The translations under genes were made by a program, and so were the position numbers. Source: Camellia lanceoleosa (lineage: Eukaryota > Streptophyta > Magnoliopsida > Ericales > Theaceae). Taken from it: 64,000 bases of DNA. The number at the start of each line of letters is the position of its first letter. The stretch's first letter is position 1. Positions 24,155-35,159 of the stretch are shown here, one piece after another. The DNA is taken from positions 65,532,598-65,596,597 of the forward strand of contig CM045758.1 of assembly GCA_025200525.1 (NCBI GenBank), in the 5' to 3' direction. Below the pieces are notes generated by a model, which was given only the letters and a program-made list of their open reading frames with translations, did not search any database and was not told the origin of the DNA.

Positions 24155-27100
24155 TGTAGACACCCCATTTTTGACCATCCTCAAGACTTGGACGTCACCA
24201 TTTGAACACTCGGCGATTATCCATGTTTGTGTTCGTCTCGAGTTCCCGGAGGTCTCGGCTACGCGCCTTGCCTCAGGACCTCCCAACTCGACTGCTTCGT
24301 GTATGGTTTGGCACCAAACACCTGTGTTTTTGCCTTGAAGGGTAGGGAATGGCTTGTTGGCCATCCCTACACCCTACCGGCCCTCCCCTACCATCACCGG
24401 CTGCATATGTGTACCACCGGCCATGGTTTCTTAAAAACAATGGCCGGTCGGCACTATGTTTAGCCGACCGGCACTTTATTGTGCCGATGACCTATTTGGT
24501 TGGCCGATGACCCTTCTGCACCCCTTGGAGCATGGTACATGCCAGCTGTGCCAGCTGGAATGCACCCACACCACTCCCCATGCACGGGGATGACCCCTTT
24601 ACACCTTTAAACCCCCAAACCTTCTAGAAGGTTGAACCCTTTGGCCAAGCTTCTTGGAGAAGCTTGGCCAGCTGTCTTAGCTTCTCCAAGAAGCCAAGAC
24701 CCCTTTGTACCTCTTGACCCTTTCTCTTTTGCTTAGCCACTAAGCTTCTTGGCTTGTTTTTGCCTATTTAAAACACTCCTTCTATCCCTTTGTGAGAGGT
24801 TAGCCGTTTTTGAACAAAAAACCAGAGCTTGTGTATCTATATATCTGCCATATATCTCGTCTCTCTAGATTTTCCCTCTCTCTCCTCTTGTGTGTGTGTT
24901 TTTAGGCCTAAAAGTGTAGTTTTACCTTACTTTTGCACTCACACACACACTATCACACCTTAGCTCGAGATTGGGAGGCTTGGAGGGTTGTTTCTTGAGC
25001 ATTTGGACTGATTTTGATCAATAGAGGGTGGCTGGACCAACCGCTCTTCAAGGTTTCTTCAAGGGTGAGCACTTTACTTTAGATTCCCCTTTTTTGCAAC
25101 AAGTTTTTACCTATCTTGCTTGCTGATTTAGGCTTTGTGTTTAACATGAAAAAGTCTTATATTTTTATTCTTAAGAACTTTCATTAAGGGTGTTTTGTGG
25201 TTGGGGGTCAAAATCTCCCCCTTAGGCCTTGTTTGGCCTCTTTTGGTACCTTTTCCTTAAGTCTTGCTTATGTTGTTGTGTTGATCTTCTCACCACTGAA
25301 ATCCAGTGGATTTTCAGTGGTGATGAAGGTGGTTTGAAGTCTTGTATAGGGGTGGGACACCCCTTTTCCCTTTGTCCCTCTTTGCCCCTTTGTTTTGGTC
25401 TAGAGGGCAACATGCATTTTTAGTCTTATATGCCTTCATTTCAGAGCTTATTTGAATGTTTTGGAGCATGTTATATCTTTTTTTTTGGTCGGATTTGTAG
25501 CCCTTAGCATGCATCTTATACTTGCTTTGTAATGCTCTACTTTGCCTAGAAATGTGCCATGGGTTTAGCCTTTTATATCCTCATGTTTTAGCTTGGCTTA
25601 TTGAAGCTTTTGGTCATGATTTGTCACGTTTTAGGTCTGTTGGCCACTGGTTTTACCATTTTTGGCATGCTTAATGTAGTTGCTTTGCATTGTGGCTTGT
25701 AAGCCTTGAGGATGTGATCCATGTATATGCATTGGATAGGTTATTTAGATGATTTGGAATCATTTAATATGTTATTTAAGTCCCTATACCATGTTTATAT
25801 GTCCCCATTTATCATCTCATTTATGCTTTGAAGTGTTGTAATCTTGTGCCTTAAAGGGTGATCATTGGCCATGCTTGCATGTTTAGGTATTTGGGTCGCC
25901 ATGTCATGTGTTTTTGTGGCTTATTTTTGCATGCCACACATCTATTTTTGGTTGCTCATTCCATGCTATGAGTAGTCTTGTTAGTGATGGTGTAATGCTC
26001 CATTTTGTGCCTTAGTCTTAGGCCCCATTTGGTTTGCATGTTAGCATGAATAATTGTCCATTTTAGGCACTTTTGGCCACTGTTTTGGGGTGGAATGAGG
26101 TCTGCCCCTTTATGGTTTAAGCCCACTTTTGCATGTTTGTCTTATGTTCTTTGCATACTTGTTTCATTAAGTGTGGTAGCATGATAGTTCTATTACATGA
26201 TTCGTCCTTGTTTGCATTGCATTTGCGTCTCGTATGCTCTAGCATTTTGTATACTTAACATGATGTTGCATAGCATTTGGCATGCCTTGCATTTTAGTAT
26301 CATGTTGCATTGTTAAGCCATGTTTGCATAACATGCATTGCATTACTTGGTTTGGGGTGTCAAACCAAGTGTGAGAGATGCGAGGTGTTTGTACTTTAAG
26401 TGACAAAACACGTCTCAATTCTCATGTCACTAAGGCCCTTGACTTGGACATAATAGGATCTTGGTCCTCATTTGTGTGTTGCATGCATCTTTACATTGAA
26501 TTGCAATCTTGGTCCCTTAGGCCATCATGCATCAAAATGCATAATTGGTGGCCCAAGGACCAAGGGCCATGCTTCCTTGAGTCCCATACATGATAGGGGG
26601 CATGGCCATGCTTACATGTGCCCAAAATTCCATACCATACACTGTTTGTCCTCGTTACTGTCAAAAACCAGATTTTGCAGGAATTGTTTGCCGACCAGCA
26701 GTACAGAGTGCCGACCGGCAATGTATTGGTGGCCGACAACCTCATAAGCAGCCGACAGATATTTTACATGGCCGGTGGCCATTTCATCCAGCCGATGGTG
26801 TGAAGCAGTGTGCATATAAGGTATCCTTGGACTTCGGTAGTCTTTGGAGAGGCAGGACAGTGAAAACAGAGGCGGCAGTGGTATGGTACAGGCCTTCCGG
26901 GCAAGACGGATCGAGCATGCATCATTCGCGCATCCCGAGGCAGGGCTGAGGCCCCCTTTCTTTTTACATTTGATTTAATAATTAGAATCTTTGTAATAAT
27001 TTATTCTGTATTTGGACTGTACTATTTGGGACTGTATATTCTTTTAGTCCCTCCGAGTGAGGGCGCAATTGTGTAATAAGTGTGGGTGTGTGCATGTCTT

Positions 27101-28169
27101 CCAACCCCACGTCCTTCTTCCCTTTTATTTACCTGCTTATGATGGTAGATTAGGGCATATTGAAAATTAGCATACCTTATGCAATGCACGCGTGCATCCA
27201 TGCATTTGTTTACATGCACCGGGCTCGGTACATCATACAAACTGCGTTGTATTTTCAATTCCAAATTGAATGCGTGATAATTGTAGCATTTCACATGCCA
27301 TGCTTAGGATAGCCGAGCCTGTCGAGATTGCATCTTTGCTTGTGTTGCATTAGCCACTTAACATGAACTAGGATCATACATATGATTACTAACTAGTTTC
27401 TGTTTTGGCTTGGGGTACTAGGTGAGTTTTTATGCTTTAGCATATCGCATGCGTGTGAGTGCCACCATAAAAGCATGATTACCATGATGCTAGCTGCTTA
27501 TGTGATATAACTACTTGAATGCCTGTGGATAGAGGTCAAATTACCTAAATTGGGATAATGCATTAAAACTGTGAGTTTCAAGCCCACTAGATAGTGGCAA
27601 AACCATCTTTTTTCTAAAGCCCACTTGAGGGTGGCAAAACCTGCATTTTAGCCTACCTGTGGGTAGCAAACCATTTTTCGAAACGAACGCATAATGTCTT
27701 GTTCCAATTTAGGCGATTTGGTCTATACTTGTTTGTTGTGCGCATAACATAGTAAACCTAGGCTAATAACCGGAATAAGAACATATAATGTTTTCAAAAT
27801 TAGATATCATGGTTAGTAGAGGCCGATCTTTGATCGGGCGAGAAGGGGTGCTCATAACTGACATTCCCCAATCGTACCCAAGTTCCCGAGCCGAGGCAAC
27901 TTTGGTGATGACGGACACGTGGCCTTTGGCACCGAGTCAGGGTTTCCTAAATTTCCCCATAAAAAATATTTAGGTGGCGACTCTGTATCTGGCAAAGCAG
28001 TCCATGTTTGGCACTTCTTTCAAAAATCTGTTTTCTCAAAAACGATTTGCCGGATTTGGACTCTTTGGTTCAGATTTAGAACCGTGACAATTTGAGTCCG
28101 AACTGTAGTAGACCCGCAAAAACGAACAGAACGGGAGCCATCATCCCGGGGCGTTCGGGGACGTCTACA
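24155..28169 (+). mobile_element. 4.0-kb solo LTR with 5-bp TSD
   Basis: Ends are tgtagac and gtctaca, a 7-bp perfect inverted repeat with TG...CA. The TSD aaggg lies at 24150-24154 and 28170-28174. There is a TATA-like box at 24765. No gag, pol, internal LTR pair or primer site was seen, so a solo LTR of a long-LTR element fits best; a LARD-like element is the alternative. A degenerate repeat, agcccac(t)..gtggcaaaacc, occurs at 27580-27672. Confidence 0.8.
24765..24773 (+). promoter_or_regulatory. TATA-like box of the 4-kb LTR
   Basis: tatttaaaa is followed by a leader-like stretch with CT-rich microrepeats (24850-24900). Confidence 0.4.
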
Positions 28170-28183
28170 AAGGGAGTATACAG

Positions 28184-28617
28184 ATGGCGTCCTCCACGTC
28201 AAGTGCCACTTCATCATGGCCACCGAGGATGTGTGATTGTGGGTTTGGACATTGCATTGTAAAGATATCAAGATCCGCCAAAAACCCTGGTCGGGCATTT
28301 TACGTTTGCCCTAAAACTACGGTGCGTTTGTGTTGCCACTCTTTTATGCATTTAGTCATGTCGTCGTTCATTTGTGGTTGTGTCGTATAGTATGCATGCT
28401 AACTATCTATTGCCATTTTGTCCAGCAGAGATGTGCATAGTGGGTTGGTTGGTGTGACGAGTTTCGCAGCACCAATTTACGTACTGACCAGCCACATAAT
28501 GATGTCGATAAGGGGTTACGAGCGAACGTTACGCGCATAGATCAGAGCCTACGTATGCTTAGGATCGTCGTCGGTTTTTTGTGCGTCGTTGTTTTGGTAT
28601 TGTTGTTTCGGATGTGA
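28184..28617 (+). pseudogene. GRF zinc-finger/transmembrane protein of Harbinger-type element
   Basis: Exon 1 (28184-28321) encodes an N-terminal Ser-rich stretch, then CDCGFGHCIVKISRSAKNPG and RAFYVCPK. This is the GRF-type zinc-finger pattern (CxC, NPGR, aromatic-x-C). Exon 2 (28429-28617, after a GT-AG intron, phase 0) continues RCA-stop-WVGWCDEF, which fits the end of the finger, then a charged linker. It closes with a hydrophobic segment, MLRIVVGFLCVVVLVLLF, as in tail-anchored proteins. The in-frame TAG at 28438 breaks it. The ATG lies 14 bp after the end of the 4-kb LTR, which therefore separates it from any upstream leader. GRF fingers bind nucleic acid in other proteins; the role of this one is unknown. 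It lies head-to-tail with the Myb-like ORF1 and the transposase. Confidence 0.7.
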
Positions 28618-28888
28618 TGTATTGTCATGGATATTGCTACGTAGTTACTTTTTGTATGACATATGTACTTTGTTGTCAGTTAGATGTTTTGGTCCTGTTA
28701 CATAAGATTTCCCCAACGTGTAGTACAAATGGACTTTGTTTTCGGAAAGTGTTGTACTGTTTGTTGTTATTACTGCAGTAGTTGTGTTTACACTTTTATT
28801 TCACTTTTGGCCATGCAAACAATTTGTATTGTACTTCATTTCTTTATGATATTGCATTGTAAATGTTACAAGCAGGACAACACTACTC

Positions 28889-30185
28889 ATGGCAACAAAC
28901 CGATCATCACCCCGTACCCCTTCAAAGTCTCAAGGTAACGCTGTCACAGCAACCCAACCCCAACCAGTCCACAAATGCCAATTCGACAGCGACAATACAA
29001 AGCTGTTTCTTCAACTCATCATTGCTGAAATGGAAGATGGTAATCGACAACTGTGCGGATTGTCCATGGTAGGGTATAAGAACGTAGCAAACAAATTTCT
29101 AGAGAAAACCGGCCTACTACATTCAGCCAAACAAATGAAAAACAAGTTTAACAACTTGAAGAAAGATTGGGTCGCCTGGAAGAAGTTGGAGAATGCCAAT
29201 CACGGCTTGACAAGGCTTGGGTACGACCATGAGACAGGCTTGTTCACTGCACCTGACCATTGGTGGGCCAAAATGCAAGCGATATGTTTTCACAAAACTT
29301 TTATGTTCCCCAGTACTGTTGTACTAGTATCGCTGATTTTAGTTGCCATATTTTGTTCACATAACTATTTTCAACAAATCAAAGCACTTGTTGAACATAC
29401 TACTTTAACATAAGTTGGGCAACCCACAACATGCGATGTGTACACTTAATTCAAGAGTTACATTTATTGTTTTGTAATTACATTTCAAGCTGTACTGACA
29501 TATGTGTTTTCTCCTTCACAGATGAACAACCGATGTACTAAATTCAAGAGTAAGCCTGTAGAGCACGTGGATCTCATGGAGCGGGTGTACTCTGGCACAG
29601 CAACGACTGGGAAACATGCATGGACTCCAACAGAAATGCGCGATGATGTTGCTGCTGCGACCAATGCCATGGACGTGGATAGCGGGATGGGACCTCTCAG
29701 TGCAGGCACACCACCACAACTGGGCCATGACACTGTCGGGGAAAACGTGGTTGATAGTAGCCTCTTTGAGGATGCTCCCCCCCAGCCAGTCGTGGATGGA
29801 TCAGCCAATCCAAAATGGCGCAAGCGGGCAGCACCTGGTACTTTTGCTAGTAGCATGGACAATCTCATGGGAATAGTGAGCAAACAAAGTAGGGAGCTGA
29901 AAATCACGCAATACGTTGTCACGGGGTAAAGGTGACAACACAGTGGGGGACTGTCTTGCAAGGCTTATGAGCACGCCTGGATTAGAGCCCAGCGGTAAGT
30001 TGTTCTCATTCGCATGTGGCATAATGGATTCACCCGATAATCGGGACATCATCATGGCCCTCTCCCATAATTACATTGTCAACTGGTTGACAAAGAAGCG
30101 TGCCTGCACGCCGGCCAATGTTGACAGGGATCGTGAAAGGGGGACACGGCTGTTCGGGAGTGGTGGTGCTGTTGACTTGGACTAG
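28889..30185 (+). pseudogene. Harbinger ORF1, Myb/SANT-like DNA-binding protein
   Basis: Exon 1 (28889-29278) encodes a Ser/Pro/Gln N-terminus, then a Myb/SANT-like domain with NTKLFLQLIIAEMEDGNRQL, AKQMKNKFNNLKKDW and FTAPDHWWAKMQ. Exon 2 (29522-30185) encodes KFKSKPVEHVDLMERVYSG, an acidic/Pro-rich linker, SMDNLMGIVSKQSRELK and a conserved tail, GKGDNTVGDCLARLMSTPG. In PIF/Harbinger elements this protein is the transposase partner that binds the ends and imports the transposase. The intron has a GC donor (caa/gcgata), probably GT changed to GC, and a normal acag acceptor. A one-base insertion near 29926 (gggg) shifts the frame, so the protein would stop at 29927. The gene follows the GRF gene by about 270 bp. 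Confidence 0.85.
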
Positions 30186-31312
30186 GCCTTTGTGGTTAGA
30201 TTGTCATTTTACTATTTGGTTATCATGAGATTGTAGTATATTATATGTGTTTGTATTGTTTTTTATTTGTTTTTTTTTTTTGGGATGGTGAAGTCTTGAG
30301 ACAGTTCGCATTTCTTTTATTTTGGTGTGGACGTGTATGTATGATTCTGCAGGACTTTGCAACCGATATGCAAGTGTATACGCCGCAAGGTGGCACTGTT
30401 GTGTCACATGCTTGTTATGTTATGCACAACTTCTGGCCAGGGAATGTACATACAACTCTTTGTAGGCTCTTTTTGGTTTGTTGTGTTATTATTTATTTTA
30501 TTTGCTCCTTGTCACATGCAGATGGTGAGTTGTGGGGCAGACATTAGTTTGCTGGGAAAAACAAGAGGGCAACATTCGTATAGTGTATTTGGATTGAATT
30601 TGTTAAATCTATTTTATAATTGACAAAACGAAAATTGGTCTTACAAAAGCAAACACTAATTTGCTGCAAAATTAAAAAGTAGATAATGTAGTTCCCAGGA
30701 AGGTTAAAAAAACATTGAAAATGATGGGTTTTTTGAACTATGTTAAAATTAATTTTTGTGACGAAAAAAAAAATAGGATGCAAAGTAGTTACATTTCTTT
30801 AATTGACTTATTTATTCTTTATTTATTTTATTTATTGTGTACACTTATTTATTCAAATTATTTAATATAGGCAGCAAAGTACTTACATTTCAATAAATAA
30901 AAAAATTATTTATTTATTGGGTGTTTTTTATTTATTTAATGTAAAAACATTTATGTGTTTCATTATCTTATTTATTTACATTTCTTTATGTACATTATTT
31001 TATTCCAAAACAATTCACATCAAATATTGAAAAAGTTGATGTGGCATACGTCAATCAGAAGCACATGAAAACTAAATGCTTATATGCAAGCATGCAAACT
31101 ACAAATTGTACAAACTTGGAAATGTAGTAGCATTCACATGGCAATGTGATGGTGTACTAGGCTTTAGACAATCACATGCCCACAGTAACACACGTTGATA
31201 GTAGTTGAATATGCTTCTGCAGGAGTGTTAGCCAATCATGGAGTTATGCAACTCATTTCGGCAATTAAACACTACAACTGGTAGTTCTTATTTCATATAA
31301 TTTGCAACGTTT
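30186..31312 (+). other. Non-coding spacer between ORF1 and transposase
   Basis: AT-rich with ttatttat microrepeats at 30800-31000 and homopolymer runs. No supported gene. Confidence 0.5.
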
Positions 31313-32785
31313 ATGGATGCACAAGAGGGTACTAGCTCGGGAGTCGTACGTAATGGCCAAATAAATGCTTGGATACGAGAGACGATCGGAGAAATTGAGT
31401 CGACGTCATCAATGATTTGTGTGGAAATTGCTCGCGTTGCCAACGAGTACGCGTATGTTGACAGGACTCCGTTTCACACATCCGCATTGACTGGTAGCAT
31501 GTGGCTGCAGAAGATGCTTCGATGAAGGAATGAAGCATTTCAGCGAAATTTAGCATTTCAGCGAAATTTTCGGATGTCACAAGATGTGTTCTTGATGTTG
31601 TGCAAGACATTAGTTGAGGATTGCGGCCTCCCAGTACCACAGCGTCCCCATGGTGTAGACGTAGTTAAGAGTGTCGGCATGTTCATATTCGTGTTACGGG
31701 GCTTCACGAGTTAGGACATAGAAGACCGTTTTCAACACTCAAGGGAAACAGTCTGGCATCACATAATGCGAGTTCTTAAAGTAACGAAGTTGTTCACGAG
31801 AGCACACTGCCGACCGACAAGGTGACAACACAGTAGACATCCGTACTTGGAGTCCCGACGAAAATATTTCCCATTCAAAGTGAGAGTATTTATTTTTGGC
31901 ACATTTAATTATGAATAGTAGCCACTTTCGGAAAGTAAGGCAAACGTTTTTTGGGTAGTAGCATTTCTCCTTCACATGATGCTGTGTGATTCTGTAGGAC
32001 TGTATTGGCGCGCTTACCGGCACACATGTGGAGGCATATCTCCCGCCTCAGGAGGCATCGCCATATTTTGGCTGTAAAGGACGGCACACGCAAAACATAC
32101 TCGCAACGTGTGATTTCGATTTTTGTTTTACTTTTATATCTTGTGGATATGAGGGAAGTATGCATGACAGTAGAGTTTTTAACGAAGTAACACAGGATCT
32201 AGCCAAATAATTCCCCATGCCAGAGGAAGGTAGGATGAACGACACATCTTTTTTTGTTCGTATTAGTTGTGTGCATTTGATATTTGTAATCGACCACCAT
32301 ACTAATGCGAAATTATCGACATACAACCAGGAAAATATTACCTTGTTGATGCGGGGTAGAGGAACCAAAAAGGGTTTTTGGCGCTGTTTAAGGGATGCCG
32401 CTACCACCAGGAACAATTTCGCGCAACAGGATAGCCAAAAAATGCAAACGAAATTTTCAACACGGTGCACTTCTTTTTGCGGAATGCAATTGAAGGTACA
32501 TTCGGCGTATGGAAAGCGCGATGGGGATTCCTACATAACATGCCGCGATATGATTTCGGGAAAGTGCAGGTGCCATTGGTTGGGGCTTCAATGGCAATAC
32601 ATAATTTTATACACCGCAACTCGAGCAACGATGAAGCATTCAACAAGGTTGCGAATGCAGAGAATTTTACATTCAACGACATGCCAAATGTTGACGGTCT
32701 TGGTGACGATGATGATGGTGAACCAGAGGGCGACGATGACGTACATATGAATGAAGTGCGACATCAGCGTCAACTTGGATTGTAA
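31313..32785 (+). pseudogene. PIF/Harbinger DDE transposase pseudogene
   Basis: Segment 1 (31313 to about 31878) has the N-terminal domain: NFRMSQDVFLMLCKTLVEDC and SRETVWHHIMRVLK. Segment 2 (31999 to about 32226) has DCIGALTGTHVEAYLPP and SCGYEGSMHDSRVF. Segment 3 (from about 32331) has KYYLVDAG, then RNAIEGTFGVWKARWGFL and an acidic tail ending at 32785. In-frame stops lie at 31523, 31712 and 31823, one follows DLAK at 32208, and more occur after VDAG and ATG. The first catalytic aspartate expected in GA(I/L)DGTH is Thr here. The D of VDAG and the E of RNAIEGTFG remain. A short tandem duplication (atttcagcgaaattt) lies near 31535-31568. In life it would cut and paste the element together with the Myb-like protein. 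Intron borders: about 31879-31998 and 32227-32329. Confidence 0.9.
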
Positions 32786-33437
32786 ATCCTATTCGGTCTA
32801 TACGAGGTGATGGCAAACGAAATGAATGTGTGAAACTGTTGAAAGTGTCAAAAAAAATGTACGGTTCTGTTGGTAAGTTACAGGTTCTGAAGGGCGTTTA
32901 CCAAATTGTAATGTGGAAATTAATTAATGTAAGAGTGCAATTTGTTGGAAAAAATTAAGAAAATAAATATGCCATTCAATTATCATAATAAAACTAATTA
33001 ACAAAACTATCATAATAATTTTAAAAAATTTGCTACGAGTATTTTGGTCTTTTGCAATAATTGTTTCGATAATTTGGTAATTGTTTGTATAAAAAAAATA
33101 AATTCGTAAAAAAGAGAATAATAAATTTGTAATAATAAAAAGTATTTGGTAAAATTTGGAAACTGTAGTACTAATTAAAAAAAATTAAAATTTGTTAGAA
33201 CATCTGGTGGCTATTGCATTCAAAACGGTGTTGACGTACTAAAGGGCAGAATCGTAATTTTCATTAAAAGGTAAGGGTATTTTCGTCATTCTGCAGTGAT
33301 TTCACACTTTTAAAAAATATTAAACCAGAAATCAAAAAAGTCAGCTTTTTACCAACTTTCCAAATCACCTCCAAAAAAGCCAAAAAGCTTGGTAAAAAGC
33401 CAAAAGCCAACTTTTTACCAACTTTCCAAAACACCCC
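32786..33437 (+). mobile_element. 3' non-coding end and right terminus of Harbinger-type element
   Basis: AT-rich trailer. From 33335 it holds repeated ctttttaccaac and aaaagccaaaaagc blocks, and it ends ccaaaacacccc at about 33437, typical of plant PIF/Harbinger ends. Confidence 0.6.
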
Positions 33438-33514
33438 TGTATATATATTATGGACATGTTTATTTGACTGGCTATAAAGTAATATGTGAATCCCACAACA
33501 ACTTGTTTGATGGC

Positions 33515-33523
33515 TTCATTATT
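33515..33523. repeat. 9-bp target-site duplication of MULE (left)
   Basis: ttcattatt here and at 41089-41097 is identical. A 9-bp duplication is the Mutator superfamily hallmark. Confidence 0.92.
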
Positions 33524-33598
33524 GAGTATGGATCGTCGGCCGCTCTTTCTTGCGGCCTTCCTTGCCGCACTCCCAAAAACGACGTCGTTTTGGGGAAA
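33524..33598. repeat. MULE left terminal inverted repeat
   Basis: About 75 bp, pairing with 41017-41088 with scattered mismatches. It contains gccgcactcccaaaaacgac. Confidence 0.85.
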
Positions 33599-33737
33599 AC
33601 GACATCGTTTCATTTAGTTGTTTTTTTTAATAAAAAAAAAAATTTTTGTTCCCAAAATTTGAGTTTCCCGCTTGAACTCAAAAGTGACTTTCATCTTCGT
33701 CCCTCTCTCCTCTGTTTAGCCCTAACCACGCAGCTAG

Positions 33738-33765
33738 ATAGAGAGAGAGAGAGAGAAAGAGAGAG
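33738..33765. repeat. (GA)n microsatellite in MULE leader
   Basis: Run of gagaga with one aa interruption, in the leader-like block after the left terminal repeat. Confidence 0.8.
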
Positions 33766-33999
33766 AAGAGAGGCAGCTGGAGAACGGAGAGACGATCAGC
33801 GCCATCTGCGAAGACGGAGAGAGATGGTAAAGGGAGGCGATGGTGATGGAGAGAGGTTGGCGGAGGGACGCGAGTCCGGTTGTGATGCGACGATGGCAGA
33901 GGGATGCGAGTCCAGCTGTGACGCGACGGCGGGAAGGCGACATTACAGCCATGACGAGGTCTATTTTAGTCTCTGTGTCATTTCTCTATATTTACATTT

Positions 34000-35159
34000 T
34001 TTTTGGATTTAGTGTTATGTATTTGCAGCCATGTTCGAATCCTGAAACAAGGCAACATTGCAGTCTCTGTGTTATGTATATATCTATTTATGTCTCTGTG
34101 TCATATGCTGAAACAGTGTATATATGACACAAAAATTAATTTTTATAGTTCAAATTAATTCTGAAACAGTGTTATGTATATATCTATTTCAGTCTCTGTG
34201 TCATATGCTCAACGACTATGCTGATATGGTTGAAATTGCTTTATAGCTTTGCTTAACATTGCTTTATAGCTGTATATGTACTGCTTAACATTGCTTAACA
34301 TATGTGAATCTTATACTTCTTACCTGTATATGTAAATCTTGCCTATTTTATATATATGTCAGTGCTATAATTAAGGATTTAGATATAATTGTGATCTAGA
34401 TGAGTTTGTGTTTTGTATATATATAATGCAATTACATAACACCACTTAATTATTAATTTAAGGATTTAGATGAGTTTATATATATATATACATAACACTG
34501 TTTCGAAAGTAAGGATTTAGATGAGTTTCGAAACAGAGTAACAATTACATAAGTAGTGTTAGGATTTAGATATAATTATGATGTAGATGAGTTTTTAAGC
34601 AGTGTTATATATATAATGCAATTACATAACACTGCTTAATTATTTAAAGTAAGGATTTAAATGAATTTGTGTTATGTATATATATAATGCAATTACAGCA
34701 GTCTACACATACCCTCATTATGCAATTACAGCAGTCTACACATACCCTCATTATGCAATTACAATAGTCTACACATACCCTCATTATATAATTGGAAGCA
34801 AATCTGTGCCTTTATGCATAAGGTCACTTATATTAATTAGGAGATTCCATAAGGGGCCAATATTTTGTCAAATTTAATTATCCTCATTATGAAATTCAAA
34901 ACATCCCTTTTAATCAACTGTCTTATAAAAATTATATAAATGAGAGAACTCATTAAAAGATCCAAGTAATAAATGAGAGAACACATTAAAAGATATTGGT
35001 AAATGTTGATAATTTAGATAACTGGATGCACAGGGGTACTTTATCAAATTACAAAGTTAGAGATAGAAAATTAAACACTGGCATACCTGTCCAAAAAAAT
35101 CCAAGTCATAGATCTAAGTAATATAAATTGATTCATTGAACCTATAAATCGAATTGCAG
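34000..35159 (+). other. MULE 5' non-coding region with short repeats
   Basis: Multiple dispersed copies of gtgttatgtatatat, aggatttagatgag and tgcaattacataacac make this a patchwork repeat. It probably serves as leader intron: an acceptor (ttgcag) at 35154-35159 opens the transposase exon. No ORF is supported. Confidence 0.5.
34687..34785. repeat. 33-bp tandem repeat, 3 copies
   Basis: Three consecutive copies of a unit beginning atgcaattacagcagtctac at 34687, 34720 and 34753; the third differs by cag to aat. Confidence 0.9.

Larger units (their letters stand above)
22318..33437 (+). mobile_element. PIF/Harbinger-type DNA transposon, degenerate
   Basis: Inside are remnants of a GRF zinc-finger gene, a Myb/SANT-like ORF1 and a DDE transposase, all on +. 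The left end gtcgttttgggaagcttg..aaaaagctgcg resembles the reverse complement of the right end (ggtgttttggaaagttgg..aaaaagttgg) over about 33 bp. A GC-rich leader-like block lies at 22396-22650. The ends are imperfect and no clean 3-bp TSD was found, so the boundaries are tentative. A 4-kb LTR is inserted at 24155. Confidence 0.55.

Noticed and set aside
26472..26949. Several overlapping open frames in the 4-kb LTR
   Set aside because: They lie inside a non-coding LTR on both strands; no domain.
33389..34012. 207-residue open frame across the MULE left end
   Set aside because: It crosses the element boundary and terminal repeat and is mostly GA repeat and leader; no conserved domain.
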